The notes below the pieces were generated by a model. The model was given only the letters and a program-made list of their open reading frames with translations, was not told where the DNA came from and ran no database searches. The translations under genes were made by a program, and so were the position numbers. A stretch of 16,727 bases of DNA from JBBSEZ01 sp038239195 (GTDB lineage: Bacteria; Planctomycetota; Planctomycetia; Gemmatales; Gemmataceae). Numbering within the stretch: position 1 is the first letter of the stretch; every line of letters begins with the position of its first letter. Location of the stretch: positions 1 through 16,727 of the forward strand of contig JBBSEZ010000208.1 in the NCBI GenBank assembly GCA_038239195.1, read 5' to 3'. Positions 6,147-13,245 of this stretch are shown in pieces.

Positions 6147-6959
6147 TCATCTCCTCGCGGCCGGCGCCTTCGCCAGAGGGACCTTCTCCCAATCGATCGC
6201 CTCCCCGCCTGCGGGGGTAATCATCGCCCGCAGCACGCGCTCGGTCACCTTTCGAGAGAGGAACTTGACCGACCCGTCGGCCATCGCGACGTGAAAGCCC
6301 TCGGGGAACAGCCCGCCCAACTTGGGGAGGGGCTTACGGGCATCGTAGGCCAGTTCGTCGGGCCTGGTCCACGCCACCGCCTCGCCCGCCTCTGCCACCA
6401 GCACCGTGTTGGAGGTGCCGTCGGTGAAGTGCGCCAGCCGCCGTCCCACCGGCACGGCGCCCGGGCGCGCGAGGGCCGGGTCAAAGGCGGCGTCGGGGCC
6501 CGTGAAGACGCGGTAGAAGGTGGCATGGGTCGGCATTCCCTTGGCGCGAGTCAAGCCGTAGATCCTCGGCATCTTCTCCAGCAACTTCTTGTTGTTCGGG
6601 CCGTCCCAGGCCTCGTCGAGGCGGAACTGCCTGTAGAGCAGGTCCTCCTCGATGAACGGGAGGATGGCCACGCGCCAACTCAGCAGAGGCCGTCCGGCCT
6701 TGTCGGTAATGGCCGGGCCGGGAAAGCCGGCGAAGACGTCGTGGTAGTTGTGAAGGGCCAGCGCGATCTGCTTGAGGTTGCCGGCGCTCACGGAGCGGTG
6801 GGCCGGCGTCGTCTTCGGCCAGGTTGCAGGCGGTGCGGGCGGTGCCGGGGCGGCCTGGCCAGCCGGGCGGATGGACGACGGCAGGGCGGCGAGCAGCGCC
6901 ACCCCGCTCAGGGCCAGCAGTCGGGGGCCGAACGACCGGCGCGACCAGGGGCTCGTCAT
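6147..6959 (-). CDS. DUF1559-family protein lacking the usual pilin-like N-terminus
   Basis: The 270-aa product starts at the ATG at 6959, with GGAGAG six bases upstream. Residues 1-40 look like a signal peptide (PWSRRSFGPRLLALSGVALL, then AALPSS). The core has the family landmarks: NLKQIALALHNYHDVFAGFP (61-80), LSWRVAILPFIEEDLLY (93-109), FTDGTSNTVLVAEA (178-191) and the C-terminal FHVAMADGSVKFLS (222-235). Most DUF1559 proteins begin with a type IV pilin motif (GFTLIELLVVIAII); here it is absent, so export by the general or Tat route is more likely than pilin-type processing. DUF1559 proteins are greatly expanded in planctomycetes and their role is unknown. Confidence 0.9.
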   Translation of the reverse strand: MTSPWSRRSFGPRLLALSGVALLAALPSSIRPAGQAAPAPPAPPATWPKTTPAHRSVSAGNLKQIALALHNYHDVFAGFPGPAITDKAGRPLLSWRVAILPFIEEDLLYRQFRLDEAWDGPNNKKLLEKMPRIYGLTRAKGMPTHATFYRVFTGPDAAFDPALARPGAVPVGRRLAHFTDGTSNTVLVAEAGEAVAWTRPDELAYDARKPLPKLGGLFPEGFHVAMADGSVKFLSRKVTERVLRAMITPAGGEAIDWEKVPLAKAPAARR

Positions 6960-6976
6960 GGTTGTCTCTCCGCTGC

Positions 6977-7064
6977 AACAAGAGGGGCCAGGCGGGCCAC
7001 TCTCCCAGCATACCCGAGGGGCGGGGACGAGGCGAACCTTCTCGGAGGCGCGCCCCTCTTTGTT
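6977..7064. repeat. Imperfect inverted repeat upstream of the DUF1559 gene
   Basis: AACAAGAGGGGC (6977-6988) and GCCCCTCTTTGTT (7052-7064) are complementary apart from one inserted base, with 63 bases between them. The arms could form a stem in a leader RNA of the DUF1559 gene on the minus strand, or mark the ends of a small repeat element. No further support is visible. Confidence 0.4.
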
Positions 7065-7082
7065 GTTGTACGCCGGCCGATC

Positions 7083-7142
7083 GACTGCCTGGTTGGAGTA
7101 CATGTTATCTTCATGTCGCGGGTTCGAGCCCCGCCGCCGTCC
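7083..7142 (+). pseudogene. Degenerate tRNA lacking a D-arm
   Basis: The 3' part is a good tRNA: anticodon stem ACATG/CATGT around loop TTATCTT (7105-7111), then T-arm GCGGG, TTCGAGC, CCCGC (7118-7134), then CGCCGTC. The 5' side fails. The best acceptor partner is GACTGCC (7083-7089), with five of seven pairs, and only ten bases remain where the D-arm should be. The variable loop is a single C. The nominal anticodon ATC would be very unusual for Asp. It is most likely a tRNA remnant, possibly from the same kind of array as 74-1840. Confidence 0.6.
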
Positions 7143-7153
7143 ATCGCTCAGCG

Positions 7154-7211
7154 GGCGGTGTAGCTCAGTTGGTAGAGCAGAAGACGCGCGCAAGCGCGTT
7201 CTCTGACCGCC
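7154..7211 (+). ncRNA. tRNA-like RNA lacking a T-arm, with a GNRA-capped hairpin
   Basis: GGCGGT (7154-7159) pairs with ACCGCC (7206-7211) as an acceptor-like stem. It encloses a perfect tRNA D-arm (GCTC, AGTTGGTA, GAGC). In place of the anticodon arm is an 11-position helix with one mismatch and one G:T pair (7179-7189 with 7194-7204), capped by the tetraloop GCAA. There is no T-arm or TTCGA sequence. It could be a tRNA pseudogene with an inverted insertion or a small tRNA-derived RNA. It lies 11 bases after another tRNA remnant and 30 bases before a strong hairpin. Confidence 0.5.
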
Positions 7212-7241
7212 ACCTCGTCGGTCGGTCGTCCGTACTACCGG

Positions 7242-7284
7242 CGGCCCCGGCCTTTTCTCCTCGGAGGAAAGGCCGGGGCCGTTT
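7242..7284 (+). terminator. Strong GC-rich hairpin followed by TTT
   Basis: CGGCCCCGGCCTTT and AAAGGCCGGGGCCG form the outer part of a nearly perfect inverted repeat with a stem of about 19 bp (7242-7281) and a loop of about four bases. Three T follow (7282-7284). It would terminate transcription of the tRNA-like segment on the plus strand. The T-run is short, so a structural RNA hairpin or palindromic repeat is an alternative. Confidence 0.6.
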
Positions 7285-7379
7285 GGCGTTCCTCCCCTGC
7301 GAGCTCGTTCCTTGCCGCCGCCCCCTGCGAGCGTTATCGTGACGAAGTTGCAAGCCCGAGGGGGCCCGAGGATAGAGCC

Positions 7380-8069
7380 ATGACCGAGGCGAAATGGCGC
7401 GATTGTGTCGAGGCTTCGGAGATGCTCGCCTACTTGCGAGGTCGGGCAAGCGAGCGGAAGTTTCGTCTGTTTGCCGTGGGCTGCTGCCGGCGCATCTGGG
7501 AGTTGCTGAAAGACCCGCGCAGCCGGGCCGCGGTCGAGCTCGCCGAGCGCTTCGCCGACGGGGGGGCGCCGGCGGAGGAGTTGGCAAAGGCCCATCTCGC
7601 GGCCCACGAGGTGACGGGCGACCCGTTCGGAGAAGTCCGCAAGGCCTCCGCCGAGCACGCCGCCGCGCTCGCGGCCGATAACGACGAAACGGGCCCGTGG
7701 TATCGCTGGTGCGCCGGCAACGCGGCCGTCGCCCTGGCGCGGGCGCGGCGTACCCCCCACGCGCTCCGGGGGGCCAGCGGCCAGCACACCGGCGAGATGG
7801 CCGCACAGTGCCGCTTGCTGCGCGACCTGTTCGACGACCTGTTTCGTCCGGTGAAGGTCGAGGCGAACTGGCTGGCGCGGAACGACGGCGCCGCGCGCCA
7901 CCTGGCGCAGATGGCCTACGACGACAGGGATTTTTCGCAGCTGCCGATCCTCGCCGATGCCCTCGAAGACGCCGGGTGCGACAACGCCGAACTGCTCGCG
8001 CACCTCCGGGGCCCGGGCGAGCACGCGCGCGGCTGCTGGGCCCTCGACGCGCTGCTCGGGAAGAAATAG
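7380..8069 (+). CDS. Planctomycete-type conserved protein of unknown function (229 aa)
   Basis: The ATG at 7380 has GAGGA (7368-7372) upstream. The product opens with TEAKWRDC and a segment FRLFAVGCCRRIWELL (28-43) with a Cys-Cys pair. It has an Ala-rich helical middle, then QCRLLRDLFDDLFRP and closes with FSQLPILADALEDAGC followed by LLAHLRGPGEHARGCWALD. I recall the same start and finish in a large paralogous family in Gemmata-type genomes, where copies differ mainly in the Ala-rich middle. The family has no established function. No signal peptide or membrane segment is seen, so it is probably cytoplasmic. It converges with the LarA-like gene, with 25 bases between the stops. Confidence 0.88.
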   Translation: MTEAKWRDCVEASEMLAYLRGRASERKFRLFAVGCCRRIWELLKDPRSRAAVELAERFADGGAPAEELAKAHLAAHEVTGDPFGEVRKASAEHAAALAADNDETGPWYRWCAGNAAVALARARRTPHALRGASGQHTGEMAAQCRLLRDLFDDLFRPVKVEANWLARNDGAARHLAQMAYDDRDFSQLPILADALEDAGCDNAELLAHLRGPGEHARGCWALDALLGKK

Positions 8070-8094
8070 GCGAATGCGTCGCCCGGGCCGTCCC

Positions 8095-9372
8095 CTACAG
8101 GCGCGCCCATTCCGGTGGATCTTCGAGGCGATAGAGCATCTCTCCCGCCCTGGGCACGTACAGAACGCCTTCCTCTTCGCGCCCCTGATAGTCCGCGACG
8201 TCGATCGACCGCGGATCGCGATAGCCGAGGTTGACGGCCCGGCACGTGGCCTCGGGTATCTGCGTGGCGAGCGTCACCTGGATGCGCGGCCGTTCGACGC
8301 CGTTCTCGTAGGTGCCGATGCCGCGCACGTGCGTCGAGTGCGCCAGAATGCCCCACGGCTCGTCCTTGAAGCGGTCCCACTGCTCGAGGAAGTAATCGCG
8401 GACGTGGTAGCCGATGCGCTCGATGAGCTTGCCGTGCGTCACCGAGATTTCGCGCACGTGGGGAGCATACACGATGAGCTCGCCGCCGTCGGCCACGACG
8501 GGCTCGAGCTTGTACATGCACTTTCCGCCCACCCAGACCTCATCGTACATCGGCGGGGCGCACGAGAGGACGGTGTGAAAGGGGCGGGGCTTGTAGACGA
8601 CGTGCAGGCGGTCGCTGAGGTCGGCGGCCTGCGACCAGGCGGCCTCGGGGGCGCCGGCATACAGGCCGGCGAGCTTGCCCTCGTGGACGACCATGCAGAA
8701 GGCGAACTTCGGGACGGACACCAGGGCGGCGGCGCGATCGACGACGCGGCGAACCGGCGTCCACTTGTTGCCGATGATCTTCGGGTTGGTGATGACCGCG
8801 CCGAGCCAGTGGAAGAAGTTGAGGATGGCCGCCCCACCAATGCCGGGGAAGAGATACTTGTTGCCGCCCGAGAAGCCGACCACCTCGTGAGGGAAGACGG
8901 GGCCGACGATGACGAGTTGGTCGTAATCGAAGACGGCCCGGTTGATCGAGACCTCGACCTCCATCTCGAACAGCCCGCCGGAGAGCGCCCCGATCTCGCC
9001 GGCCCCGATCGTGCCGACGTGGGCCAGCGCCGCGGGGTCGTTCCAGGCGTGGTTCAGCAGCCGGACGCGCCGAAACTTGCCGGCGCGCTCCTCGGCGGTG
9101 ATCTCCAGGCGCCGGTTCATCGCCTCGTCGCTCATCGGCGGGTGCGTGCCCAGGGCGATCATCACGTCGAGGGCTTTCGTCTGCGCCCCGAGGAGATCGT
9201 GAAGGACGCGAAAGAGCAGGCCGACCGGGGCCGTGCGCGTGGCGTCGGGGACGATGAGCAGCACTTTCTTGCCGGCCAGGCCGAGCGGGGAGAGGGCTTG
9301 CGCGACGATCTCGCGCACTTGCGGCTCGGTGAGAGGGTTGACGGTCGAGACAAGGGACGTGAGGACTGGCAT
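8095..9372 (-). CDS. larA: LarA-type nickel-pincer 2-hydroxyacid racemase/epimerase
   Basis: The 425-aa product starts at the ATG at 9372, with GAGGA seven bases upstream; an in-frame GTG at 9387 overlaps that signal and is less likely. Motifs fit the LarA/DUF2088 family: DATRT (43-47), ALGTHPPM (73-80, His77) and PHEVVGFSGGNKYLFPG (161-177). His162, Lys172 and His188 have the same spacing as His174, Lys184 and His200 of Lactobacillus plantarum LarA. There Lys184 binds the pincer nucleotide and His200 ligates nickel. LarA homologues act on several 2-hydroxyacids, including sugar acids such as gluconate. The minus-strand neighbours UxaE and the mannonate-type SDR make a sugar acid a better guess than lactate. 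The LarB, LarC and LarE cofactor-synthesis proteins are not in the window and must be elsewhere. Confidence 0.88.
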   Translation of the reverse strand: MPVLTSLVSTVNPLTEPQVREIVAQALSPLGLAGKKVLLIVPDATRTAPVGLLFRVLHDLLGAQTKALDVMIALGTHPPMSDEAMNRRLEITAEERAGKFRRVRLLNHAWNDPAALAHVGTIGAGEIGALSGGLFEMEVEVSINRAVFDYDQLVIVGPVFPHEVVGFSGGNKYLFPGIGGAAILNFFHWLGAVITNPKIIGNKWTPVRRVVDRAAALVSVPKFAFCMVVHEGKLAGLYAGAPEAAWSQAADLSDRLHVVYKPRPFHTVLSCAPPMYDEVWVGGKCMYKLEPVVADGGELIVYAPHVREISVTHGKLIERIGYHVRDYFLEQWDRFKDEPWGILAHSTHVRGIGTYENGVERPRIQVTLATQIPEATCRAVNLGYRDPRSIDVADYQGREEEGVLYVPRAGEMLYRLEDPPEWARL

Positions 9373-9435
9373 TGGTTTGTTCCTCACGGGATTGTGACGA
9401 GAGAGAGCACCCGAGAAAGGCGGATGTCCCAGGGG

Positions 9436-9765
9436 TCATTTTTTGACGTAGAAGGCAATCGCGAACGTGAGCGCGTTGCTGACGAGGACCGCCAGGACTG
9501 GGGGCAGGATCATCCAGAGCTTCCGCCCCCACTCCTCTTCGCTCTTCTTCACCTCGTCCCGCCACTTGCTCAGTTCTTCCACCTCTCGCTTCAGCAGGGC
9601 GACCGTGAGGTCGAAGTTCGGCTTTAGGAGCGCAAGCGCTTTCGCCACTTCAGCGTGCCTCTTGTTGCTCGCATCAAGCTCCTTGTCCAAGGCACCCAAC
9701 CGGACGCCGTGCGCTTCGACGACCCGTTCCAGCCCGGTCACCCGCTCAGTGAGGGTTTGCGCCAT
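9436..9765 (-). CDS. Coiled-coil protein with a C-terminal membrane anchor (109 aa)
   Basis: The ATG at 9765 has AGGAGG seven bases upstream. Residues 1-75 are heptad-like and charged (TERVTGLERVVEAHGVRLGA, then repeated Lys/Glu), predicting a coiled coil. Residues about 84-106 (LWMILPPVLAVLVSNALTFA onward) form one transmembrane helix, ending FYVKK, so the coiled coil probably faces the cytoplasm. No named family is recognised. The start overlaps the end of the upstream 115-aa gene by 20 bases, so translation is likely coupled, and the LarA-like gene follows after 63 bases. Confidence 0.8.
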   Translation of the reverse strand: MAQTLTERVTGLERVVEAHGVRLGALDKELDASNKRHAEVAKALALLKPNFDLTVALLKREVEELSKWRDEVKKSEEEWGRKLWMILPPVLAVLVSNALTFAIAFYVKK

Positions 9766-10093
9766 TCCCGTCCTCCTCGCGACCCTCTCTGATCTGCCGC
9801 ATGAGTACCCGGCTGCGGATGCCCATCAACTCGCTCAGAACCTGGAAGAGGCGAAAACGCAGATCGTTGGGGCGCGCCAGGTCCTCCGGAGCAAAGCGCG
9901 CAGTCGCCTCCCCGGCGAAGTCCCGGAGGGTCAACGTGTACTCGCTGTGGCCCCGTTCGTCCTCGACCTGGTACCACTCCGCTTCAACCGGGTCCGAGGC
10001 GTCGCGAAGGAGTTCCTGCATCTCCCCCATTGGGTCTTCCAGGAAGGAGCGCCACTCCCCCCCCCTCGCCTTTTCGTGGTAAACGACGTTCAC
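9746..10093 (-). CDS. Uncharacterised protein (115 aa) coupled to the coiled-coil gene
   Basis: The GTG at 10093 is preceded by a perfect AAGGAGG at 8-base spacing, which decides the start. The soluble, acidic product includes EWRSFLEDPMGEMQELLRDA (13-32), a YQVEDERGHSEYTLTLRDF segment (41-59) and ARPNDLRFRLFQVLSELMGI (73-92). The mix of beta-like and helical segments has no recognisable catalytic motif or membrane segment. It lies 73 bases after the SDR gene and overlaps the next gene by 20 bases, so it belongs to the same transcription run. Function unknown. Confidence 0.78.
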   Translation of the reverse strand: MNVVYHEKARGGEWRSFLEDPMGEMQELLRDASDPVEAEWYQVEDERGHSEYTLTLRDFAGEATARFAPEDLARPNDLRFRLFQVLSELMGIRSRVLMRQIREGREEDGNGANPH

Positions 10094-10166
10094 GTGCCTT
10101 TCCTCCTTCGTGCTGGAGAGAGACTTGCCCCAGTCATTGTACCACTTTCGGGGCCCGGCATCCCGC

Positions 10167-10979
10167 CTAGATCGTCACCTCCGAGAACCCCCCGTCCACG
10201 ACGATGTTCTGCCCGGTGACGAACGACGACGCGCGCGGCGCCGCCAGCCAGACCACCGCCCCGGCGAGCTCCTGCGCCTCGCCGAAGCGCCCCATCGGCG
10301 TGTGGCCGATGATCTGCCCGCCGCGCTCCGTGTACCCGCCGTCGGGCTTCAGCAGCATCGCCCGGTTCTGTTCGGCGGGAAAGAACCCCGGGCTGATGGC
10401 GTTGACCCGCACGCCCTTCGTCGCCCACTCGCGTGCCAAAAACCGCGTCAGGTTGAGGACCGCCGCCTTGGCCGCCGAGTACGCCACCACGCGCGACAGC
10501 GGCGTGATCGCGGCCATCGACGCGACGTTGATGACGCTGCCGCGCCCCGCCGCCACCATCGTCTCCCCAAACACCTGGCACGGCAGCAAGGCCCCGCCCA
10601 CGAGGTTCAGGTCGAAGACGCCCTGCCACGCGGCGAGCGGCAACTTGCAGAAATCGCCCCCCGGCGCGATCGTCGCGTCCGGCCGGTTGCCGCCCGCCCC
10701 GTTGACCAGCACGCTGACGGCCCCCCACTCCTTGAGGATCTCATCGCGGGCTCGCGCCAGCGAATCGGCGTCGAGCGCGTCGGCGGGCTGGAAGATCGCC
10801 TTGCCGCCCGCCGACTCGATGCTGCGGACGCGCTCCGCGCCGCGCTCCGCGCTGCGCCCGACGATCGCCACGCGCGCCCCGGCGCCGGCGAGGGCCTCGG
10901 CCATCGCGCCGCCGAGGACGCCCGTACCGCCGAGGACGACGGCGACTTCGTTTTGTAGATCAAAGAGGTCGTTCTTCAT
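10167..10979 (-). CDS. SDR oxidoreductase, D-mannonate oxidoreductase (fructuronate reductase) type
   Basis: This is a classical short-chain dehydrogenase of 270 aa. The NAD(P)-binding loop is GGTGVLGGAMA (17-27), followed by NGAGG (93-97), Asn125 in DLNLVG, Ser154, and Tyr167 and Lys171 (YSAAK). The segments GNRPDATI (97-104), VNAISPGFFPAEQNR (192-206) and HTPMGRFGE (226-234) match, from memory, the SDR-type mannonate oxidoreductases (Bacillus YjmF/UxuB-like). These interconvert D-fructuronate and D-mannonate. The start ATG lies three bases after the stop of the UxaE gene, so the two are almost certainly co-translated and act in sequence. A related sugar-acid specificity (for example KduD-like) cannot be excluded. 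Confidence 0.88.
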   Translation of the reverse strand: MKNDLFDLQNEVAVVLGGTGVLGGAMAEALAGAGARVAIVGRSAERGAERVRSIESAGGKAIFQPADALDADSLARARDEILKEWGAVSVLVNGAGGNRPDATIAPGGDFCKLPLAAWQGVFDLNLVGGALLPCQVFGETMVAAGRGSVINVASMAAITPLSRVVAYSAAKAAVLNLTRFLAREWATKGVRVNAISPGFFPAEQNRAMLLKPDGGYTERGGQIIGHTPMGRFGEAQELAGAVVWLAAPRASSFVTGQNIVVDGGFSEVTI

Positions 10980-10982
10980 CGT

Positions 10983-12236
10983 TCATCCCTGGACGAACAG
11001 CGGTTTCAGGTGCCGATCGTAGAGGTTCTCCGTCACGTTCCGGGCAATGCTCGTCTCGCAGGACTCGAGCATCTGCAAGTAGCGCTCGCCCATCTGGGCG
11101 GCGATCTTGTAGCCGACGTGGATCAACTGTCGCAAATGGGGGTTGAACGCCGGGCAGGTCGGGTCGTGGCGCAGCGCCGAGACGAACTGCTGCGACGACC
11201 AGGCCGCAACCTCTTCCTTCGACGGCAACTTGCCCGGATCGACGTCGATCACGGCGGCGTAGGGCGCGCACAGCGCCTCGCGCTTGTCGAGGGCCTTGGC
11301 GTAAATCTCCTTGGCCAGGTCGAGCCCCGCCCCGCCCGCCTCGGCCAGGCCGATCATCTCTTCGAGCCAGGTGGTTCCGGCCGTCTTCACGTGCAGGCCG
11401 GCCCCCGTGCGCGCCAGGGCCCGGCGGATCGGCGCGTAGATGGAGAACTTGTCGCTGCCGGAATGGACGCTGAGCTTCAAGTTGGCGGGCAGCCCGTACC
11501 TGGCGACGGCGAAGGCGATGACGGCGAGGTCGTCGGAGAGCTCCTTCTCGAACTGGGCCACGTCGCCGACGTAGTCCACGCCCTTGTTGAAGCGCCCGGT
11601 GAACTTGGGCGCGATCGTCTGCACGGGCACCTTCTCGTCGGCGATGGCGGCCAGGATGACGAGCAACTCGGGCGGCGTTTGCGGGGCGTCGGTCTCGTCC
11701 ATCGAGACCTCGGTGATGAACTGGCCCTCGCCCTTGGCGCTGGCCACGTGCCGGTAGATCGTCCCGGCCTCCTCGACGGCAAGCAGATACTTCTCGGCGA
11801 TCCGCTCCACGTCGGCCCGCGCCGTCTCGAACGGCCTTTCGATGCCGGGGACTTGCAGGCGCCCCACCAACTCGGGGTGGCGCTCGACAAAGGCCTTGAC
11901 CGCGCCGGCGGCGGGGGCCTTGCCGATGGAGTCGGCGACGTCGATGGTGTAGAAGTCGGAGGAGCTGAGGAAGCCATCCACCGTTTCGAGGCGCACGTGG
12001 TCGGCGTCCACGTGATAGGGCCTGTCCCAGCCCATCTCGCGCACGGCGGCGTCGGCAGCCGCGCGCACGCTCGCGGGCTGCGAGCCGATGGTGGTGTGCT
12101 CGCGGTGCGACTTGTTCCAGACGGGGACGACGGCAATGCCCTGTTCGGCGGCGAGCAGGCAGGCGCGCAATTGCGCCTTCGCCTGGTGCGCGAAGCGGTC
12201 GCCGACGCCGAAGGAGTATTTCGCGAGGGTTAGCAT
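10983..12236 (-). CDS. uxaE: Tagaturonate epimerase (UxaE family)
   Basis: The 417-aa product starts at the ATG at 12236 (MLTLAKYSFGVGDRFAHQAK), the typical N-terminus of the family; the open frame upstream has no homologous sequence. Family segments are VWNKSHREHTTIGSQP (39-54), YHVDADHVRLETVDGFLSSS (74-93), EVSMDETDAPQTP (176-188), APKFTGRFNKGVDYVGD (209-225), LSVHSGSDKFSIY (255-267) and VKTAGTTWLEE (283-293). The conserved His and Asp residues are candidate metal ligands. Characterised UxaE (Thermotoga) epimerises D-tagaturonate to D-fructuronate, bypassing the altronate branch of galacturonate breakdown. The SDR gene follows after three bases. The ribosome-binding site is weak, with no clear AGGAGG. 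Confidence 0.9.
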   Translation of the reverse strand: MLTLAKYSFGVGDRFAHQAKAQLRACLLAAEQGIAVVPVWNKSHREHTTIGSQPASVRAAADAAVREMGWDRPYHVDADHVRLETVDGFLSSSDFYTIDVADSIGKAPAAGAVKAFVERHPELVGRLQVPGIERPFETARADVERIAEKYLLAVEEAGTIYRHVASAKGEGQFITEVSMDETDAPQTPPELLVILAAIADEKVPVQTIAPKFTGRFNKGVDYVGDVAQFEKELSDDLAVIAFAVARYGLPANLKLSVHSGSDKFSIYAPIRRALARTGAGLHVKTAGTTWLEEMIGLAEAGGAGLDLAKEIYAKALDKREALCAPYAAVIDVDPGKLPSKEEVAAWSSQQFVSALRHDPTCPAFNPHLRQLIHVGYKIAAQMGERYLQMLESCETSIARNVTENLYDRHLKPLFVQG

Positions 12237-12409
12237 GGCGGTTGGAAGGTTCGCTCGTGGGGTGGCCGGGGGCGACGGAGCCACCTTACCGCGCGCGGGC
12301 GAAATGTCCACGGCGAAAGCGCTGGCGAGCCTACCAAGGCGCGGAGGGCCCGGTGGGATCGGGGAGCACGGGCTGTTCCTCGTGGCACAAGAGAGGCGAT
12401 GAACGCCCG
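12237..12409. promoter_or_regulatory. Gap before uxaE, possible promoter region
   Basis: These 173 bases separate the Uma2 stop codon from the uxaE start on the minus strand and are the largest gap before the uronate genes, so a promoter here is plausible. I could not identify -35/-10 elements. A small hairpin, CCCGT-CAA-ACGGG, spans 12406-12418 across the Uma2 stop codon and is too weak to call as a terminator. Confidence 0.3.
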
Positions 12410-13090
12410 TCAAACGGGTTTCTCGTTGCGCAGTTCGAGCGCCCACTCGGGGAAGCCGTCCGTTCCCATCCCCTGAACCAGCCGGAACCACCGGCCGAAC
12501 ACATTCGAACGTGCCCAGCCATCCCGTTTTCGAGTCGAGGTATATGCCCCCCGATTCAGGTGAAAGAGGTTGAATTGCAAAGGCTCCTTCCGAGCATCCA
12601 CCAGCCAGTATTCCCGAATCGCGGCCCTGGCGTATGCCTGGCGAAGTACTTCCGCGTCCTTCTCCACGGAGCCGGGACTGACGACCTCGAGCACCATGTC
12701 CGGGCTTCCTTCCAGTTCGACGTGGCCCTCGGCTTTTCCCTCGACACTTCGAACGCGACCTCGCTCGACGCTCTCCGTGGAAACGAAAACCCCATCGGGT
12801 TGGTTGGATACGTTTGCAACCGCATTGCTTACGAACGCGCCGTCGGCGAGATACCGCCCGAGCCTGAGCGTCTTGACGAGCGTACGCAGCACGGTGTTGA
12901 TTTCGGTTTTGACCTCGGTGTGGGAATAGAGTTGTTCCTTGCTCACGTCGATCCACACCTCCCCATCGAGGAACGAGAACTGTCCCTGTTCCGGGAAGGC
13001 ATCGTCATCGCTCCATCGGCGAAAGGCCTCCAGGTCGATCACCCACGAGGGCACGTGGACCTGACAATCCTCGAGCAATACGCGAGTCAT
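12410..13090 (-). CDS. Uma2-family (DUF820) PD-(D/E)XK endonuclease-like protein
   Basis: The 226-aa product starts at the ATG at 13090. Family marks are FSFLDGEVWIDV (38-49), NQPDGVFVS with Asp99 (96-104), DMVLEVVSPGSVEKD with Glu135 (131-145), and the closing helix and strand AAIREYWLVDA (156-166). Asp99, Glu135 and the following charged residues fit the catalytic core of the PD-(D/E)XK fold. Uma2 genes are abundant in planctomycetes and cyanobacteria; their biological role is not established. The start codon overlaps the stop of the 52-aa gene (ATGA), so translation is coupled. The upstream GGGGG is a poor ribosome-binding site, consistent with coupling. Confidence 0.9.
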   Translation of the reverse strand: MTRVLLEDCQVHVPSWVIDLEAFRRWSDDDAFPEQGQFSFLDGEVWIDVSKEQLYSHTEVKTEINTVLRTLVKTLRLGRYLADGAFVSNAVANVSNQPDGVFVSTESVERGRVRSVEGKAEGHVELEGSPDMVLEVVSPGSVEKDAEVLRQAYARAAIREYWLVDARKEPLQFNLFHLNRGAYTSTRKRDGWARSNVFGRWFRLVQGMGTDGFPEWALELRNEKPV

Positions 13091-13245
13091 CGCTGCCCCC
13101 GGAAAATGGGTTGCTCCGCTTCTCGCGCCTTCTCATCGGGCCGCAGGGCGTTCTCGTCGGCGCGGATGGCAAACCAGCCGCCGGCCCGCGTCACCACCAG
13201 CGCCGATCCTGCCGGCGCCAGCGCCCCGTCTCGCCGGCGACTCAC
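13087..13245 (-). CDS. Small ORF (52 aa) coupled to DUF1501 and Uma2 genes
   Basis: The GTG at 13245 overlaps the TGA of the DUF1501 gene (GTGA), and its own TGA at 13089-13087 overlaps the Uma2 ATG (ATGA). The 52-residue product contains PAGSALVVTRAGGWFAIRAD and a charged tail DEKAREAEQPIFRG. It has no signal peptide or membrane helix, and I recognise no family. Four-base overlaps at both ends are typical of translationally coupled genes. The open frame also extends further upstream through the DUF1501 region, but that part reads as antisense-like Arg/Pro-rich sequence. A chance frame is possible. Confidence 0.55.
   Translation of the reverse strand: MSRRRDGALAPAGSALVVTRAGGWFAIRADENALRPDEKAREAEQPIFRGQR

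Noticed and set aside
7083..7142. Functional tRNA-Asp(ATC)
   Set aside because: The D-arm is missing, the acceptor stem has mismatches and the variable loop is one base, so it is unlikely to be charged or used.
6147..8024. Minus-strand frame of 625 codons around the DUF1559 gene
   Set aside because: Sequence upstream of 6959 is antisense to the 229-aa gene and crosses the tRNA-like region; the ATG at 6959 has a good ribosome-binding site.
7957..9627. Plus-strand frame of 556 codons opposite the LarA-like gene
   Set aside because: Val/Asp/Arg-rich antisense frame; the minus strand carries clear LarA motifs.
12406..12418. Hairpin at the Uma2 stop codon as a terminator
   Set aside because: The stem is only five pairs, and the T-rich side follows on the plus strand, where no gene ends.
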